A stretch of 64,000 nucleotides of DNA from Malachius bipustulatus. Its lineage: Eukaryota > Arthropoda > Insecta > Coleoptera > Melyridae. Made by a program: the position numbers and the translations under genes. The notes beneath the pieces are model-generated. The model saw only the letters and a program-made list of their open reading frames with translations. It was not told the DNA's origin and did not search any database. Shown one piece after another: positions 11,670-23,110 of this stretch (positions are counted from its first letter, which is position 1; each line of letters opens with the position of its first letter). The stretch spans positions 81,030,186 through 81,094,185 of the forward strand of contig OU342630.1 of NCBI GenBank assembly GCA_910589415.1, written 5' to 3'.

Positions 11670-11842
11670 TTAATGTCTACTACGCGCATGTACCACTATA
11701 TGAACTTTTTGGTAAGCCCTATAATCGCAATGATCACACTTGAACATCTTCTCTTTTCCACACTCGAACCGTTTGTGTCTGGAAAGATTGCTTTTGGTAG
11801 CATAGCACCTGCCACATTCTGAACAGATGTATTTGATACCAC
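11670..11842 (-). CDS. lola: lola-like alternative terminal zinc-finger exon (cluster copy 3)
   Basis: The acceptor AAAATTCCAG is followed by GT-GGT-ATC. The ~57-residue product has the C2HC finger YICSECGRCYATKSNLSRH, C after KRFE, the linker GKEK, and the C2H2 finger FKCDHCDYRAYQKVHIVVH ending RSRH directly followed by TAA. The 3' half and 3' flank are nearly identical to the exon at 7,652, but the tail there (QFL) is lost by a CAG-to-TAA change. The first finger and acceptor region differ, so the exon is a mosaic. It is the shortest product of the cluster. Confidence 0.88.
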
Positions 11843-14552
11843 CTGGAATTTTCTTTAATTAAAATTCAGTTGAAATAATGAAAAATAACAAGCACAAAAA
11901 CACCTTATGACTTCACCAAGAACTTCTTACCTATTATAATTATATCATTATTTAGTGATCGTCATCCAATCACAACAGTCTGAACAAACACTTAGCACGT
12001 ATGGGATAAAGGAGGGGGGCAGTTTGTCCCAAATGTGGAACATACTTAAAAAAAAGGTAGGAAAAGTTTGAGTAGGTGTTCCACCATAGTACGGGAATGG
12101 CGAAAAGGGACTTTAGTAGCCTAGTCGCTTGAACAAATTTCGCAGAACAAATTTGGAATAGCGGCCACCACGTCTTTAATAGTTAAGACTTTCTATATTA
12201 ACAATAATTTCAAAATTTGATTAATTTTTTGGATTGAAGAAACACAGACAAGGAACCAGCAGGATTCGATCAGACGATTTTAGCCGACGATTTTTAGTCG
12301 TGCGATAACGAATAACGTTCTCAATTTATGCTTTTCGAATTAAAATTGAGACTATTAATATTAATTATTTTATGCCTTCACAAAACGATTGTGATTGCAC
12401 AAAAAATGTTGTGAACACTTTTAATGCGAACTTCTTCGCTTCCTCGAAATTATTGTCTCATAATCAGGCCGCTGATGCCGCTAGTGCCATATTCTGGTCT
12501 TATTTTATTATGCAAGTGGTTCCTATTTAATGTATATGGAAATAAGAGATAACGATACTGTTTCCTGAACCTGAGCGTTTTTATCTTGTATGCTAAATTA
12601 TTAATAATTGTTTTCCATATGTTTGTTTCATTGTTTTATTTCTTATTTTACTTCATAATTTTACAATCAGAATTAATGTTTTGTATTCACTTGTGGAAAA
12701 TATGAACAAGGAACAAAGTCGAAATAATAAAGAGTTTTAATACTTATAAGTAAATTTTATATTTTAAAAATTTATACAAAATATAGAAATTTTAACCAAT
12801 AAAATAAATTTAAATTATACAACCATCTTATATTATTTCTATTAATAACAATAATAATAATTATACTTTACAAACATTGTAGGAAAAGTACTTATGATAT
12901 AAATAACCATTCAAATAGCGAAATGTTGAATTTTTTTAAATAAAAATCTAGAATTAGGTAATTTAAATATTATATTAATATTAGGTGCAAAATTATAAAT
13001 TGTAAAATTACCTATATACAGTATATATAAATAATATATTGTATTTACAATAGTTTATTCAAAATAACTGACTGGCATCATACCAGTTTACCCTAAGACA
13101 CAGTACCTATACAAAATATTTCTTAAAAAAATAAATGAGTTATAAAATTAAAATTATTCCAAAAATTATTGTTGATTCTGTTTCTTAAAATCTAAGTGCA
13201 AAGTATCCAAACAAAAATATGAAACAACTCAAAAACTTTATCAGGCTAAAAACTATACCATCTCTAAAATTGAAATGAAATCTACTGTGTCACGATGCCT
13301 CAATCGATTTCTAGAGCGGGTGTTTCATTAATGAGTACAGAAAATTCATGTAAAGATTCCTTGATCAATTTGAAGGGAGGCTTTTCAATAAAAAAAATTG
13401 ATTTTCTTTGGAATGTCACAACTCTTTAAAATTGGGCGAAACACATTTTATTATATTAAAAAAAAAAAAAAAAATTAACACGTCAATACTATGTACCCCT
13501 TAAATGTTACATTAAGTATTAATTCTATAGTATAAGTACCCCGCATTACAGTAAGGGAGTGTGAATGTTATACAAGTCCTGGGATTTAATTTTTCTGTGA
13601 AAAATAGTTATTCAGTATAACCAAAAAAAAAAAACACAGAACTAATTACGATACAATGTCCCATACAAGAAGGAGTAGAAGATAATTTAATTTTCAAATT
13701 CATATTTAAGGTGCCCAATTCCTTCGGAATTATTTCTGTCTCTTATATAGAAATCTTGGGTAAACTTGATAATTTTTTAATAAAAAAATAAAATTCGAAG
13801 ACTTGCCTAAATTTTAAAATATTATTATTTTTTTTATATTAATAAATTTAATGAAAAAATAGCAGTAATGAAAAAATATCATTACGTTAACAAAAAACAT
13901 TTAAGAAAAAAAACTAAAATCTGTAGAAAATAACTCCCCCTGACAGTAATTCGGGGTATAGGTATAAAAGATTATGATTCTAAAAAAATAAAAAAAATAA
14001 CTTTGATATGCCACTCTCATATGGGACACTCTGTATAGTCCAAAATAATTTTAAGTTATAGGCACTACGACCCTGTATAAGACCCAATTTAAAAAAAATT
14101 TAAATTGTGCACGATTTAGGCTACACGCAGACCGAGGCGTTCAGGAAGGCCCATTTTTTTTATAACATCCCCACTTAAAATTGACTAAGAAATAGGCAAA
14201 GAAGTTTTCTGTATACTGACTAATGAAACACCCTGTCGGTTCATGGAGACCAATATTACGTAGGAGCACCAATTTCGCTGATAAGAGTTTCATCAGAGTG
14301 ACCTTTCATTTAAGGTACTTTTTCTAGGACAAAAATCTATGTAAATGTAATTTATGTTTCCGGAAGCTTAAAAAAATCACATAAGTTAAGTAGGTAGACC
14401 TAACGCGGAATGAAAACAACATGTAGATCACAGATTCGCACTACTCTAATCGGTAGTAGAAAGCTCTGAAGCAATAAAAAAACGAACAGGGATTAGATTT
14501 ATTATAGATTAATTTAATTATTTATTCTAGAAATACAAAAAAAAAAAAAAAA
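11843..14552. other. Long AT-rich non-coding stretch
   Basis: No finger exon or known transposase was recognised. The 12,600-14,000 part is very AT-rich with homopolymer runs (poly-A near 13,459 and 14,537). ACACTCTGTATAG near 14,025 and ACACCCTGTCGG near 14,230 look like decayed ends of TACAGGGTG elements, but no partner was found. Confidence 0.45.
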
Positions 14553-16518
14553 AACGTTGATTAATTTCTAGATAGTCTGCCAAGGTCATATTTGTTTACG
14601 CTGCGTTGTAACGTCGAACATTATGACACTAAAAATGACAGTTAGAATTTGAAGGTTATTAAAGGGATCAAATGAAAATGTTTGACATTAGGAAGATGCT
14701 AAAACAATAAATTTAATAATCGATCACAACATCGCCCTGGCTTTGTTGTCAACTTTTCTATCCAAAATAATAAACTGATTTTGTTCTGTTTACGTCTGTC
14801 AGTTTTAAGAGTTAATTTTTAATTTTATAAAATAAATTAAAAATTATTAGAATTATCTAAAAAGTGATAGATTATCTTTAAAAGTAAGCAAAATGCCAAA
14901 ACATATAAGTAAAGAAGCGCAACAGCAGATGGTGGCAAATTTATTCGAATACTTTGGAAACGAATCAATGAATGGGGGCCATTATACCCCTAACATCAGT
15001 GAGCAAGGTATAAAAATTATTTTATAGGTTCAAATATTACTGACATCAAGTAATAAATATTATGATTTAGAGGGTAGCTGAAGCTCTGAAATGGTCGCTT
15101 TGGTACCGTCTCTACATACTCTACATACCGTCCTCAAAGACAAGTATATATTTGAGTGCAGCAAATCTTCTCTTTTGTGCGTCTTAAAGAAAATTGGATT
15201 TAAATGGAAAAAAGACAATCCACGTCGAGGTCTCCTGGAATTAGGTCACATTATTGTTAAAAGAGTGAAGTTCCTACGCGCATATGTAGATTACAAAAGA
15301 GAAGGCATCTTACCAATAATTTGTGTATATAGACCACGGTAAAAGATACACAGACGAAACATGGATCTCTCAAAACGGCACAATGGGAAGGTCTTGGCAG
15401 GATCAAAACCCATCACGCAGTGTCAAGAAACTGAACAGAAGACAGAAGGCAAAAGGTGTTTTAAATACTTATATATAATATATGTTATAATGATGTATAA
15501 TTAGGCATTAAATATAATATCATTTATTTTCATTATTTAGGTACATAGTTTTGCATGCAGGTAAGATAAATGGTTTTGTTGATGGGGCAGAATTGATTTT
15601 CTCTTCATCAACAAAAGATCCAGATTATCATGGAGAGATGAATCATGAAAAGTTTACCAAGTAGTTCGAAAACCAGTTAAAGCCAAGTTACCTTCTGTGA
15701 TTATTTATGGACAATGCGCCTTACCACAGTGCAGTTGAAAATAAACCACCAATTTCTTCTTCAAATAAACAACAAATTGACGAATGCGCTGCGCAGGAAG
15801 AACATTGGTTTCGAGCCTTTTTCGCTGAAAGCTCAGCTCCTAGACATTGTGAATAAGTATATTTTGTATTGACTTTATGATTTTTATATAACTAAAATGC
15901 TTATTGGTTTCACAACAGGAACAAAAGAAACCAGCAGTATATGTATAGTGGATTCCTTAGCTAGCTGAACAGTATGGACACAAAATTCTTCGACTTCCAC
16001 TATACCATTGCATTTTTAATCCAATCGAACATGTGTGGGGTATAGCAAAGCCGAACTTCAATCGTCCTTTAAGCGATGAGAGTACCGACGTTATTTCTCT
16101 TTGGCGAAATACACATCATACTGGTGTTACGGCAGAAATGTGGAATGTTTTAATTAGGTATTAATTTAAGAAACTGATTATATGACTCTGAATATTAAAT
16201 TATCAATTGTCAAGTTTTGCATTAATTTATATTATTTGTAATTTGTGTATAACTTTCAAATAAAATGTTCTTGACAAATAGGTGCTTGTTATTTTTTCAT
16301 TATAAATACCTTTTATGAATTAACATCATCGTTATATTCAAAAAGAAACCTTAAATTCTTTTTATTTTCAAATAAACAAAAATTGTTGATGATGTAATAA
16401 ATTATGTCTATTTATTCTGTGATTCCTCATCCTCATTGCACCTACAAAATTCGAGATCTGACATCACTGCTGAATTTTCATGTGACCTTGGTAGACTATC
16501 TAGAAATTAATCAACGTG
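14553..16518 (+). mobile_element. Tc1/IS630-superfamily transposon, decayed (about 1.97 kb)
   Basis: The 35-bp terminal inverted repeats start ACGTTGATTAATTTCTAGAT (14,554) and end ATCTAGAAATTAATCAACGT (16,517), with one mismatch in the rest. TA follows the right end (16,519-16,520). The left flank is poly-A, so its TA is not preserved. The element carries a transposase-like gene on the plus strand and lies between two lola-like finger exons. Confidence 0.85.
14893..16159 (+). pseudogene. DDE_3-type transposase pseudogene with probable introns
   Basis: ATG at 14,893 opens MPKHISKEAQQQMVANLF. Later pieces read LKKIGFKWKKDNPRRGLLE (15,184 on), then YTDETWIS with the first catalytic Asp, YIVLHAGKINGFVDGAEL, LFMDNAPYH with the second Asp, and FNPIEHVWGIAK with the final Glu: the DDE order of IS630/Tc1 enzymes. 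Three gaps look like introns (GT at 15,008 to AG near 15,070; GTGTTTT near 15,458 to TTTAG near 15,540; GTATAT near 15,858 to ACAG near 15,920). A TAG replaces an expected Trp codon (FTK-stop-FENQ near 15,662) and other frame breaks follow, so the copy is inactive. Confidence 0.75.
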
Positions 16519-16716
16519 TATTATGGGAACTAGTTGATAACGCATATGTTGTTTTCATATCGGATTCGGTCTACCTTAAAATTTAAAGTAAGAACGTAAA
16601 AAAATATAGATTTGATGACAGAAGAGACCAAATAATGCACTGGGTTCACAATTTTGAAGATAATCCTCCTTGACAGAACAATTGCGGACTAATTTGTGAG
16701 TAAATCACAAATATTT

Positions 16717-16919
16717 TTACGTTCTCGGCTTCATCCATTCATGTTTTCGAATCACGTGAAGCTTCAAATTTGAGTTTCGGATCGACTTGAAGTCACAATG
16801 AGGACATTGAAACAGAGCTGGTTTTCCACACTCGTACTTATGTCTTCTGAAAGTGGCAGCAGATCGATATGATTTCAGACACCTATCACATTTCAGGGAA
16901 TACTGGACGACATATCCTC
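16717..16919 (-). CDS. lola: lola-like alternative terminal zinc-finger exon
   Basis: The acceptor CATTTTTAG is followed by GA-GGA-TAT. The ~67-residue product reads a short lead (YVVQYS), the C2HC finger LKCDRCLKSYRSAATFRRH with C after KYE at x3 (the His-Cys gap reads KYE rather than four residues), the linker GKPA, and the C2H2 finger FQCPHCDFKSIRNSNLKLH with H after VIRK, and ends EWMKPRT before TAA. GKPA and FKSIRNSN are unlike the GKEP/YKAYQK pattern of the other exons, so it is a divergent, probably old isoform type. No disruption was seen. Confidence 0.88.
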
Positions 16920-17784
16920 CTAAAAATGTATTATGTACTTAGTTTCATATTTAAAAAAAGTCTGAGTCTAACGCTACTACTTACATACTACTGATCCAAA
17001 ATTAGTTTTTAATTATGATTATTGTTTTCTTACAAATAAACATCTTACAAAAAACAACGTTTCATACAAACTGTTTATTATACAATAAATATGTGTACAA
17101 CATATGCAGGAAACAAAAATAACACTATAACAAAAATTTCATACTTTTTCAGAATAATTGAAAAATGGTGCAACAAGGAAATTTCAGATTACTCTTCTCT
17201 AAATTATTAAACTGGAAAACAAGAAAAAGCAATTCCGTATCAACGGGAAAGTTTTTCTTTTAAATGATTTAACCTTCTATAAAATTTATAGCAAAAACAA
17301 ATAGGCCTGTTTTAAAGTAAAACTTGAATAACATTTTTCTCGCATATTTTAGAAAAAAAAAACTCGATAGTACCTATATATAACTAACGTTCTTGAATGT
17401 TTGTAACCAAATCAACAAGTAGCAGTTGTAAAATTGAATTAAGTTAAGGCAAGTTTCTTTACTGTCAGGGCCTACTCCAAATGGATCCTTTCCCGAACAC
17501 TTTTTACATGAATAACTCAAAAATAAATATAAATTTTCTATATTTCTAAAAAAACTTAATAGCCATATATTGAATAATAAAAAAAAAGAATTACTAATAA
17601 TAAATAAAATTAAAGCTAATTTTTAAATAGGGACTACTTCTTCCACACACTCAATTTTTTTCCAAATATCATAAAAACTGAAACTATACTAATTGAAAAT
17701 AATCTATTGGTCTGAACTTGGAATTTTTCTTTCGAATTTTTCTTGATCAAGGATCGTTACCAAAGATTTTTCTGCAACAATACT
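16920..17784. other. AT-rich intron sequence
   Basis: No gene, repeat pair or element end was recognised. It separates a finger exon from the DIRS-related foldback at 17,785. Confidence 0.45.
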
Positions 17785-18116
17785 TAGAGGTTAAACGACT
17801 TACCTGGTAAGGAAGTTCAATCCTCAATTATACGAGATGATCACGTCCGAAAATATCACCCTGTAGTGACGTTCACGAGCTCCAATAGTGCGTAATGTTT
17901 TCAGTTTTTTAAAATCCCCAGGTAGGTACCTATTACTCACCCGCACGTCCGGCCGTTATCTGCTGTAGATAGCTCATTATCGTTCTGAGCTTTTTAAATT
18001 TTTTAGATCGTTATCAGTTGGGTATAGGGTGCGGGTGGGTTGTGATATTTTCGGACGTGATCATCTCGTATAATTGAGGATTGAACTTCCTTACCAGGTA
18101 AGTCGTTTAACCTCTA
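17785..18116. mobile_element. 332-bp foldback related to the adjacent DIRS-like element
   Basis: The two 75-bp arms (17,785-17,859 and 18,042-18,116) are inverted copies that start TAGAGGTTAAACGACTTACC. Each arm contains a variant of the neighbouring 40-bp terminal repeat (ATTATACGAGATGATCACGT against ATTATACTTCGATGATCACG). Inside the left arm, TGACGTTCACGAGCTCCAAT to GATAGCTCATTATCGTTCT is the inverted copy of 22,830-22,955 at the right end of the large element. It abuts that element exactly at 18,117. Confidence 0.75.
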
Positions 18117-18491
18117 ATTATACTTCGATGATCACGTCCTCAATATCACCCTGTAGATGTTTAAAGCACAACCGATCTAAAAAATATCCTGTTTCCTGGT
18201 AGGTGTTGCTTGCTGGAATATTATGGCGAATAAAATTAGGAAGCATACCTACTAACCATGCAGAGTAATATTTATTTCCGTTATCAAAGTTACATACTTT
18301 TTTCACAGAATTTAAAACCAGTAATAACACTGATGTAAAACTATGTTTCAACCAGACGAAGATTATGTAAATATTAATTACCAATTCAAGTAAATGAACT
18401 TATTTGCCTAGGTGCAAATAACTGACCTAAAATTTTTGATTTGACGCAACTTGCCTGATACTTCTCATTACAGGTCGATTATAATATTTAT

Positions 18492-19150
18492 TTACCTTTG
18501 AGTTTTCTGTCCACCCCAGTGCTGTTTTTGTAAAATGCTTTCAACACTGAGGCCTTTCGTTGCAGCAGCGGAAGTAGTTGCATGTCGCGTTCTATGCGAT
18601 TTGAATTTTCTGGTATTTATTCTGGCTTTTGGGCCAGCCTTAATGCAACGACTGATTGTTTGAATAGTCGCTGGATGATATAGCTTTTTGAAGGTAAGTA
18701 ATAATTGATCTATCTCTCCTCTGAATTCTTTTGTTGAGTCTATGTAAAATATGAGTACTGACGAAGCGCATTGGTTTGACCTTTCTCTAAAATAGTGTAA
18801 TGTTATTTTTGGTTGGCATTTGTTAAATGTGGAAGTTTTCATTAGATCCGTTATCACAACTTCAACTTTATCATCATTGATTATGGATTATGTTTGATAA
18901 CTTGATCTTTGCTAATTTTTGTACTCTTTGTGCCGATGATAATGCTAGAAGAAGAGTAAGTTTATAATAATCAGTTGCAAAGACAGTGATTCCAATGAAT
19001 TTAGCTCAGGATTTAGAGGCTCAAGATACACTAGTATAGGGTGCAGATCTCATATCTCGTTGTACCTTGGGAATTTTGGTCCTGTTCTAAAAGCCCCTTT
19101 CAAGAATCTCATTAATATGGTCTGATCGGTTGGTTGTACTAATGTATTCA
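18492..19150 (-). pseudogene. Tyrosine recombinase pseudogene of the DIRS-like element
   Basis: From about 19,145 the minus strand reads QPTDQTILMRFLKGAFRTGP and then KFPRYNEI, followed by TGA where related recombinases have the Trp of IWD, then DLHPILVYLEPLN. After a frame change, LALSSAQRVQKLAKIK matches the N-terminal catalytic-Arg region. The last segment (18,857-18,492) is open and holds SHRTRHATTSAAATKGLSVE, the C-terminal His-x-x-Arg box, then SILQKQHWGGQKTQR where the His/Trp of the final motif lies. The active-site Tyr was not found at the expected place. Integration enzyme by homology; inactive as it stands. Confidence 0.82.
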
Positions 19151-19429
19151 AGGCAGACCTATGTGTGTTAAGGGTACTGTACTTTTCCCCCTTATTGTAT
19201 TCTTCCTATAAAAATTTAATTATTTTATTTGGGTCTGAATTAAATACTTCCACCCTTTCACCAAGCCACAATTTTTTTGTACGTGGAGCTATATTGCTTC
19301 AACGTCTTTTCGCTAAGAGATGGTATCATATGGTTTTTAAAGCAGTTCCAGGAACATTTTTTAAGATGTACGCTTCCCGGAAAACCGTGCTGCTCTCCGG
19401 GTAAGGCTTTCCCATAGAGGATGAGGTTG

Positions 19430-19900
19430 TCTCAAATAAGATGAGAGTAAAGTTTTATTAGTGTGCAAAATTGGCAACTCGCAGAAACAATCAAATTTTT
19501 CAATGCAGGACACCATGGCTGTGTTTTCCATGGTGGAAAAACAACAATATATTTTGCCTTATCAATCAAAAATTTATTTATCACCGTGGATCGGAGCGGG
19601 GAGGGCGGAACTGCGTAAAAATTTATAAGTATTAGTCCATGATAATGTGAAAGCATCTACTGTTGCTGATTATGATGGATCTGGACGCCAAGATACAAAG
19701 TTTTGCATTTATTATTAAGGTGGGAGGCAAATAAATTTACGTTTGGTAGGCCCAGTTCAGAAACAACATTTCCAAATTTGTCGCCTTATTTTGTTCAATG
19801 GCCCATGCTTGACGCCGCCTATGCGATTTATGTAGGCTATGGCTGTAATATTAGCTTATCTTAAGAGGGTATATGCCTGTTATAATATATATATTTTATT

Positions 19901-19931
<31 letters not shown>

Positions 19932-20085
19932 TTTTTTCGCAAAGCCTTTTAAAATTGAACACATCCATGAGTTCCAGCTGATTGATATGATAAGCACTCT
20001 CCTGTAAGCTCCAAACCCCTCGGGAGTTTGTTGCACCCCGCATTCTGAATTGGATGCATCGGTGCAGATTATAGTAAAATATTGT
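19430..20085 (-). pseudogene. RNase H and connection domain remnants of the DIRS-like element
   Basis: Near 20,070 the minus strand reads TDASNSECGVQQTPEGFGAY, the start of a DIRS-type RNase H (usually TDAS..GWG). After a frame change, INQLELMDVFNFKR follows. Near 19,860-19,800, AIAYINRIGG matches the ALAYINRMGG motif. Then NLFASHLNNKC matches the DLFASR-NKK motif, and an open stretch (19,656-19,432) carries LIDKAKYIVVFPPWKTQPWC, the typical end of this polyprotein before the recombinase. Several stops and shifts separate these. Confidence 0.78.
19886..19934. repeat. TTTA microsatellite
   Basis: A run of TTTA units interrupts the RNase H/RT remnant. A similar, less regular ATTTT/ATTT run is at about 20,440-20,480. 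Confidence 0.9.
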
Positions 20086-20759
20086 TTGTTTATTTATTGC
20101 TCATTTTCGCATTTTTCAAGCTTTTCGACTACGAATCGATATCTATTAAGAGATAATTCAGAATAATTATCTTTTTATCATAATTTGAATTTTATTTTTT
20201 AAGTCCTAGATATTTTCCCTTTCAAATTGTTTCACATGCACCCAACAGTAGTTACAGCATAGCTGCGACAAGAGTTATTAATTTTCAAGAACATTGGTAA
20301 CTGTGAGACAATTTTTTGTTTTCCATTTGGAATTGACATTATCATCTCCTGACTATTGGAAACAAATCCTATAGAAATGTTATATTTTTACTGTGATTTG
20401 GGCAACTTTTCTCATAATTTATAATAAAATCTAGAGATGTTATTTTTATTTTTATTTATTTTTATTTATTTATTTATTTTTTTTCTATCAATCAATATCA
20501 TCAAAATCATATGGGTCAAGGTATATTATTGAAACATGACCCATAGATCATCTCAAGCGATTCACGATAGGTTTAATATTTTTTGTAAAAACATATGGTG
20601 CTGTCGAAAGACTATTTGGAAGGCACGTAAACCCAAAAAGGTAGTTATCGTATTTGAATTTGAAAAAATATGCATTCTTGAGATCAACCGTAGGTACTCA
20701 TATAGCATCCTTCATTTATTAGGTTTTTTACAGTTCTGAAATCCTCAAGTTTAAAATGT

Positions 20760-21080
20760 GGACAGTTCAGATAATTATTTAGTTCTTTGAGATTTATTTT
20801 GTGCTCCGGGAGGTCCTAAAAAGGGGGTCCCGGCTGCTTCACTGCAGTCGTTAAGTTATGTCAGAGGCCCTTATTGTGGCTACTTGAAAGCTTCTGACAC
20901 TTGGGCTTTACCACAGCCATATGATATTTATTTATTTTTATGAACCTATAATTCCCATTGGGTTTTATAACAATGGAGCTCAATAGCTCCAATTTCCCTA
21001 AGTTCTATAATAGACTGAAATAATTCAGAAGATGATTTTTGTATAGGAACTTTCCCTTGTTAGGTTTTTTCCTGGTTCAG
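20760..21080 (-). pseudogene. Reverse transcriptase N-terminal remnant of the DIRS-like element
   Basis: The minus strand reads KSSSELFQSIIELREIGAIE near 21,040-20,980, then in another frame VIKPNGNYRFIKINK near 20,970-20,930. This is the start of a DIRS/LTR-type reverse transcriptase (..L-x-x-G-A-I..KPNG..RF). The catalytic YxDD region could not be recognised between here and 20,090, where TTTA/ATTT runs and decay obscure the frame. Confidence 0.65.
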
Positions 21081-21099
21081 CTTGTTCGGTCGCCCTTTT

Positions 21100-21560
21100 C
21101 GTTATTACAAAAAGCAACGTGTCCGCCTTTTATTGTACTGATATTTTTTGAACTGCGGCATTGACATAATGATTTAATTTGAATTTTCTGTGCGTAGATA
21201 CTATGTGATGCATGTCTGTCAGAATCTTTCCACTTTCCAGCAACCACTGTTGCAGATGTGGTCCACTAGTCAATGTTTCCGTTATTTGATAACGTTTTTG
21301 TAGAAACGTATCGTTAATAATGCTTACTGAACGATTGATGTTTAACGATTACAACAATCGGATTGCTGTATAGTTCAATTCGGCCTGTGACAAAAGTGTT
21401 TGCACCTCCGTATTGAGTCTTGGTTCCCTGAGAGTTTGACAGTTCCCAGGAATATTCCACTCTTTAACTAGCTGTTGTCTAGTTTCGCGGTCGAGCTATG
21501 GTGATAAATAATTCTGACATCTGTCCAACAATTCTTCAGCAATAGGTATTCGGCCCTGAT
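21100..21560 (-). pseudogene. gag-like remnant of the DIRS-like element
   Basis: From about 21,556 the minus strand reads IPIAEELLDRCQNYLSP, a stop, LDRETRQQLVKEWNIPGNC, then LREPRLNTEVQTLLSQAELN, the usual spacing of the gag-like protein upstream of DIRS-type polymerases. Further on, LQQWLLESGKILTDMHHIVS (near 21,255) matches the L-L-x-D-x-x-x family segment. Stops interrupt. A possible true start ATG (MPKELKSKTRRKLEKIKK) is at 22,779, but the tandem array 21,995-22,640 separates it from the rest. Confidence 0.6.
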
Positions 21561-21902
21561 TCAGCTACTTGATTTAGATTTTCGTCCAAAATTGCTGTGA
21601 TAGAATCACCTTGTTCCTCAATCATCGTTACAGGGGGTTGCGTGAGCGAAGATCTCACTGAGTGGGCTGATTCACTATCTGGCTGTTATTCCTCGCTAGT
21701 GATATCAGTGATATCACACGAGTCACCTGCCTGTTGATCAAGGTACTTAAATTTTGTATTAGCTATTAATGCTTCGGTCGTGTTGTTAGTACTTTTATGC
21801 ACTAGTAACCATTATTAATATGATTCTTTGTTATAAGTCATCACTATTGATATGATTATTAATATATTCGGATTATTACTATGTATTTTTTCATCACTCT
21901 TA

Positions 21903-21983
21903 GGCCCGTATTCACAAAGCGTTTCTGTCCTGTAATATCTCGAAAATAATTATTTAGGAAATTATCGTTTGTGAATACGGGCG
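21903..21983. mobile_element. Tiny MITE inside the DIRS-like element
   Basis: GCCCGTATTCACAAA at the left and TTTGTGAATACGGGC at the right are exact inverted copies enclosing about 50 bp, with no coding capacity. It inserted after the retrotransposon landed or was carried with it. Confidence 0.7.
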
Positions 21984-21994
21984 ATAGTATAGTT

Positions 21995-22640
21995 ATTTTG
22001 ACCTTTTCTCCCCATATCTCGATTAAGGGTATTAGTCCCTAATCGGTCCATGTTAGGACGGCTGTCCACCATTTAAGTGCACTTAACTATTACATTAAGT
22101 GAGGTTCTAATCATCCACACCTATTACAGTGAGCATGATAACCTGACAGAGAGGATTACTGACAGAGAGAATTACTTTATTCGAATTATGACTACTTATG
22201 TATTTTTCATCACTATAAGTATACTTATTTTGACCTTTTCTCCCCATATCTCGATTAAGGGTATTAGTCCCTAATCGGTCCATGTTAGGACGGCTGTCCA
22301 CCATTTAAGTGCACTTAACTATTACATTAAGTGAGGTTCTAATCATCCACACCTATTACAGTGAGCATGATAACCTGACAGAGAGGATTACTGACAGAGA
22401 GAATTACTTTATTCGAATTATTACTATGTATTTTTCATCACTATAAGTATACTTATTTTGACCTTTTCTCATCCCCATAACTCGATTAAGGGTATTAGTC
22501 CCTAACCGGTCCATGTTAGGACTGCTGTCCACCCTTTAAGTGCACTTAACTATTACATTAAGTGAGGTTCTAATCATCCCCCTATTACAGTGAGCATGAT
22601 AACCTGACAGAGAGGATTTACTGACAGAGAGTGATAGAAA
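21995..22640. repeat. Three tandem copies of a ~230-bp unit
   Basis: The phrase ATTTTGACCTTTTCTC starts at 21,995, 22,227 and 22,455, giving periods of 232 and 228 bp. Each unit contains GGTATTAGTCCCTAA, CCATGTTAGGAC, TTAAGTGCACTTAACTATTA and CCTGACAGAGAGGATT. The first two are nearly identical and the third has small indels and ends in CTGACAGAGAGTGATAG. The array lies in the 5' part of the DIRS-like element and could be its subterminal repeat array or a later expansion. Confidence 0.9.
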
Positions 22641-23110
22641 GGGTATTTATGTCTCTCAATTAAGAAAAAAAATAAAAACTTTTAAGTTATTGTACTTACT
22701 TGAAAGGTTTAGCTGTTTATCCATTTTTCTTAATTTTTTCTAACTTCCTTCGTGTTTTGCTTTTTAGTTCTTTCGGCATTTTACAGTAATTTTCCAGCAA
22801 CACTCTCTTAAACACTAGCGCACGTATCGAGCGTAAGAACGATAATGAGCTATCTACAGCAGATAACGGCCGGACGTGCGGGTGAGTAATAGGTACCTAC
22901 CTGGGGATTTTAAAAAACTGAAAACATTACGCACTATTGGAGCTCGTGAACGTCACTACAGGGTGATATTGAGGACGTGATCATCGAAGTATAATACTTA
23001 CTAAAATGTGTAATGGACCATTTTTCAAACCTCTGAAAAACCCAATATTGTAATACTGAAAGAAATATACATTCTAAAAGTAATTATGCAGTATAATTTT
23101 CTATTATAGA

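Larger units (their letters stand above)
18117..22995 (-). mobile_element. DIRS-like tyrosine-recombinase retrotransposon, decayed (4.88 kb)
   Basis: Perfect 40-bp inverted terminal repeats (18,117-18,156; 22,956-22,995) begin ATTATACTTCGATGATCACG. Decayed minus-strand coding segments between them occur in the order gag-like, reverse transcriptase, RNase H/DIRS connection, tyrosine recombinase, which is the DIRS order. Inverted terminal repeats are a DIRS-1-group trait, whereas Cryptons lack a reverse transcriptase. All domains carry stops or frameshifts. A triple tandem repeat and a small MITE sit in the 5' part, and TTTA microsatellites interrupt the pol region. Confidence 0.85.

Noticed and set aside
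18117..22995. Crypton identity for the tyrosine-recombinase element
   Set aside because: RNase H and reverse-transcriptase remnants in the DIRS order and inverted terminal repeats point to a DIRS-like retrotransposon.
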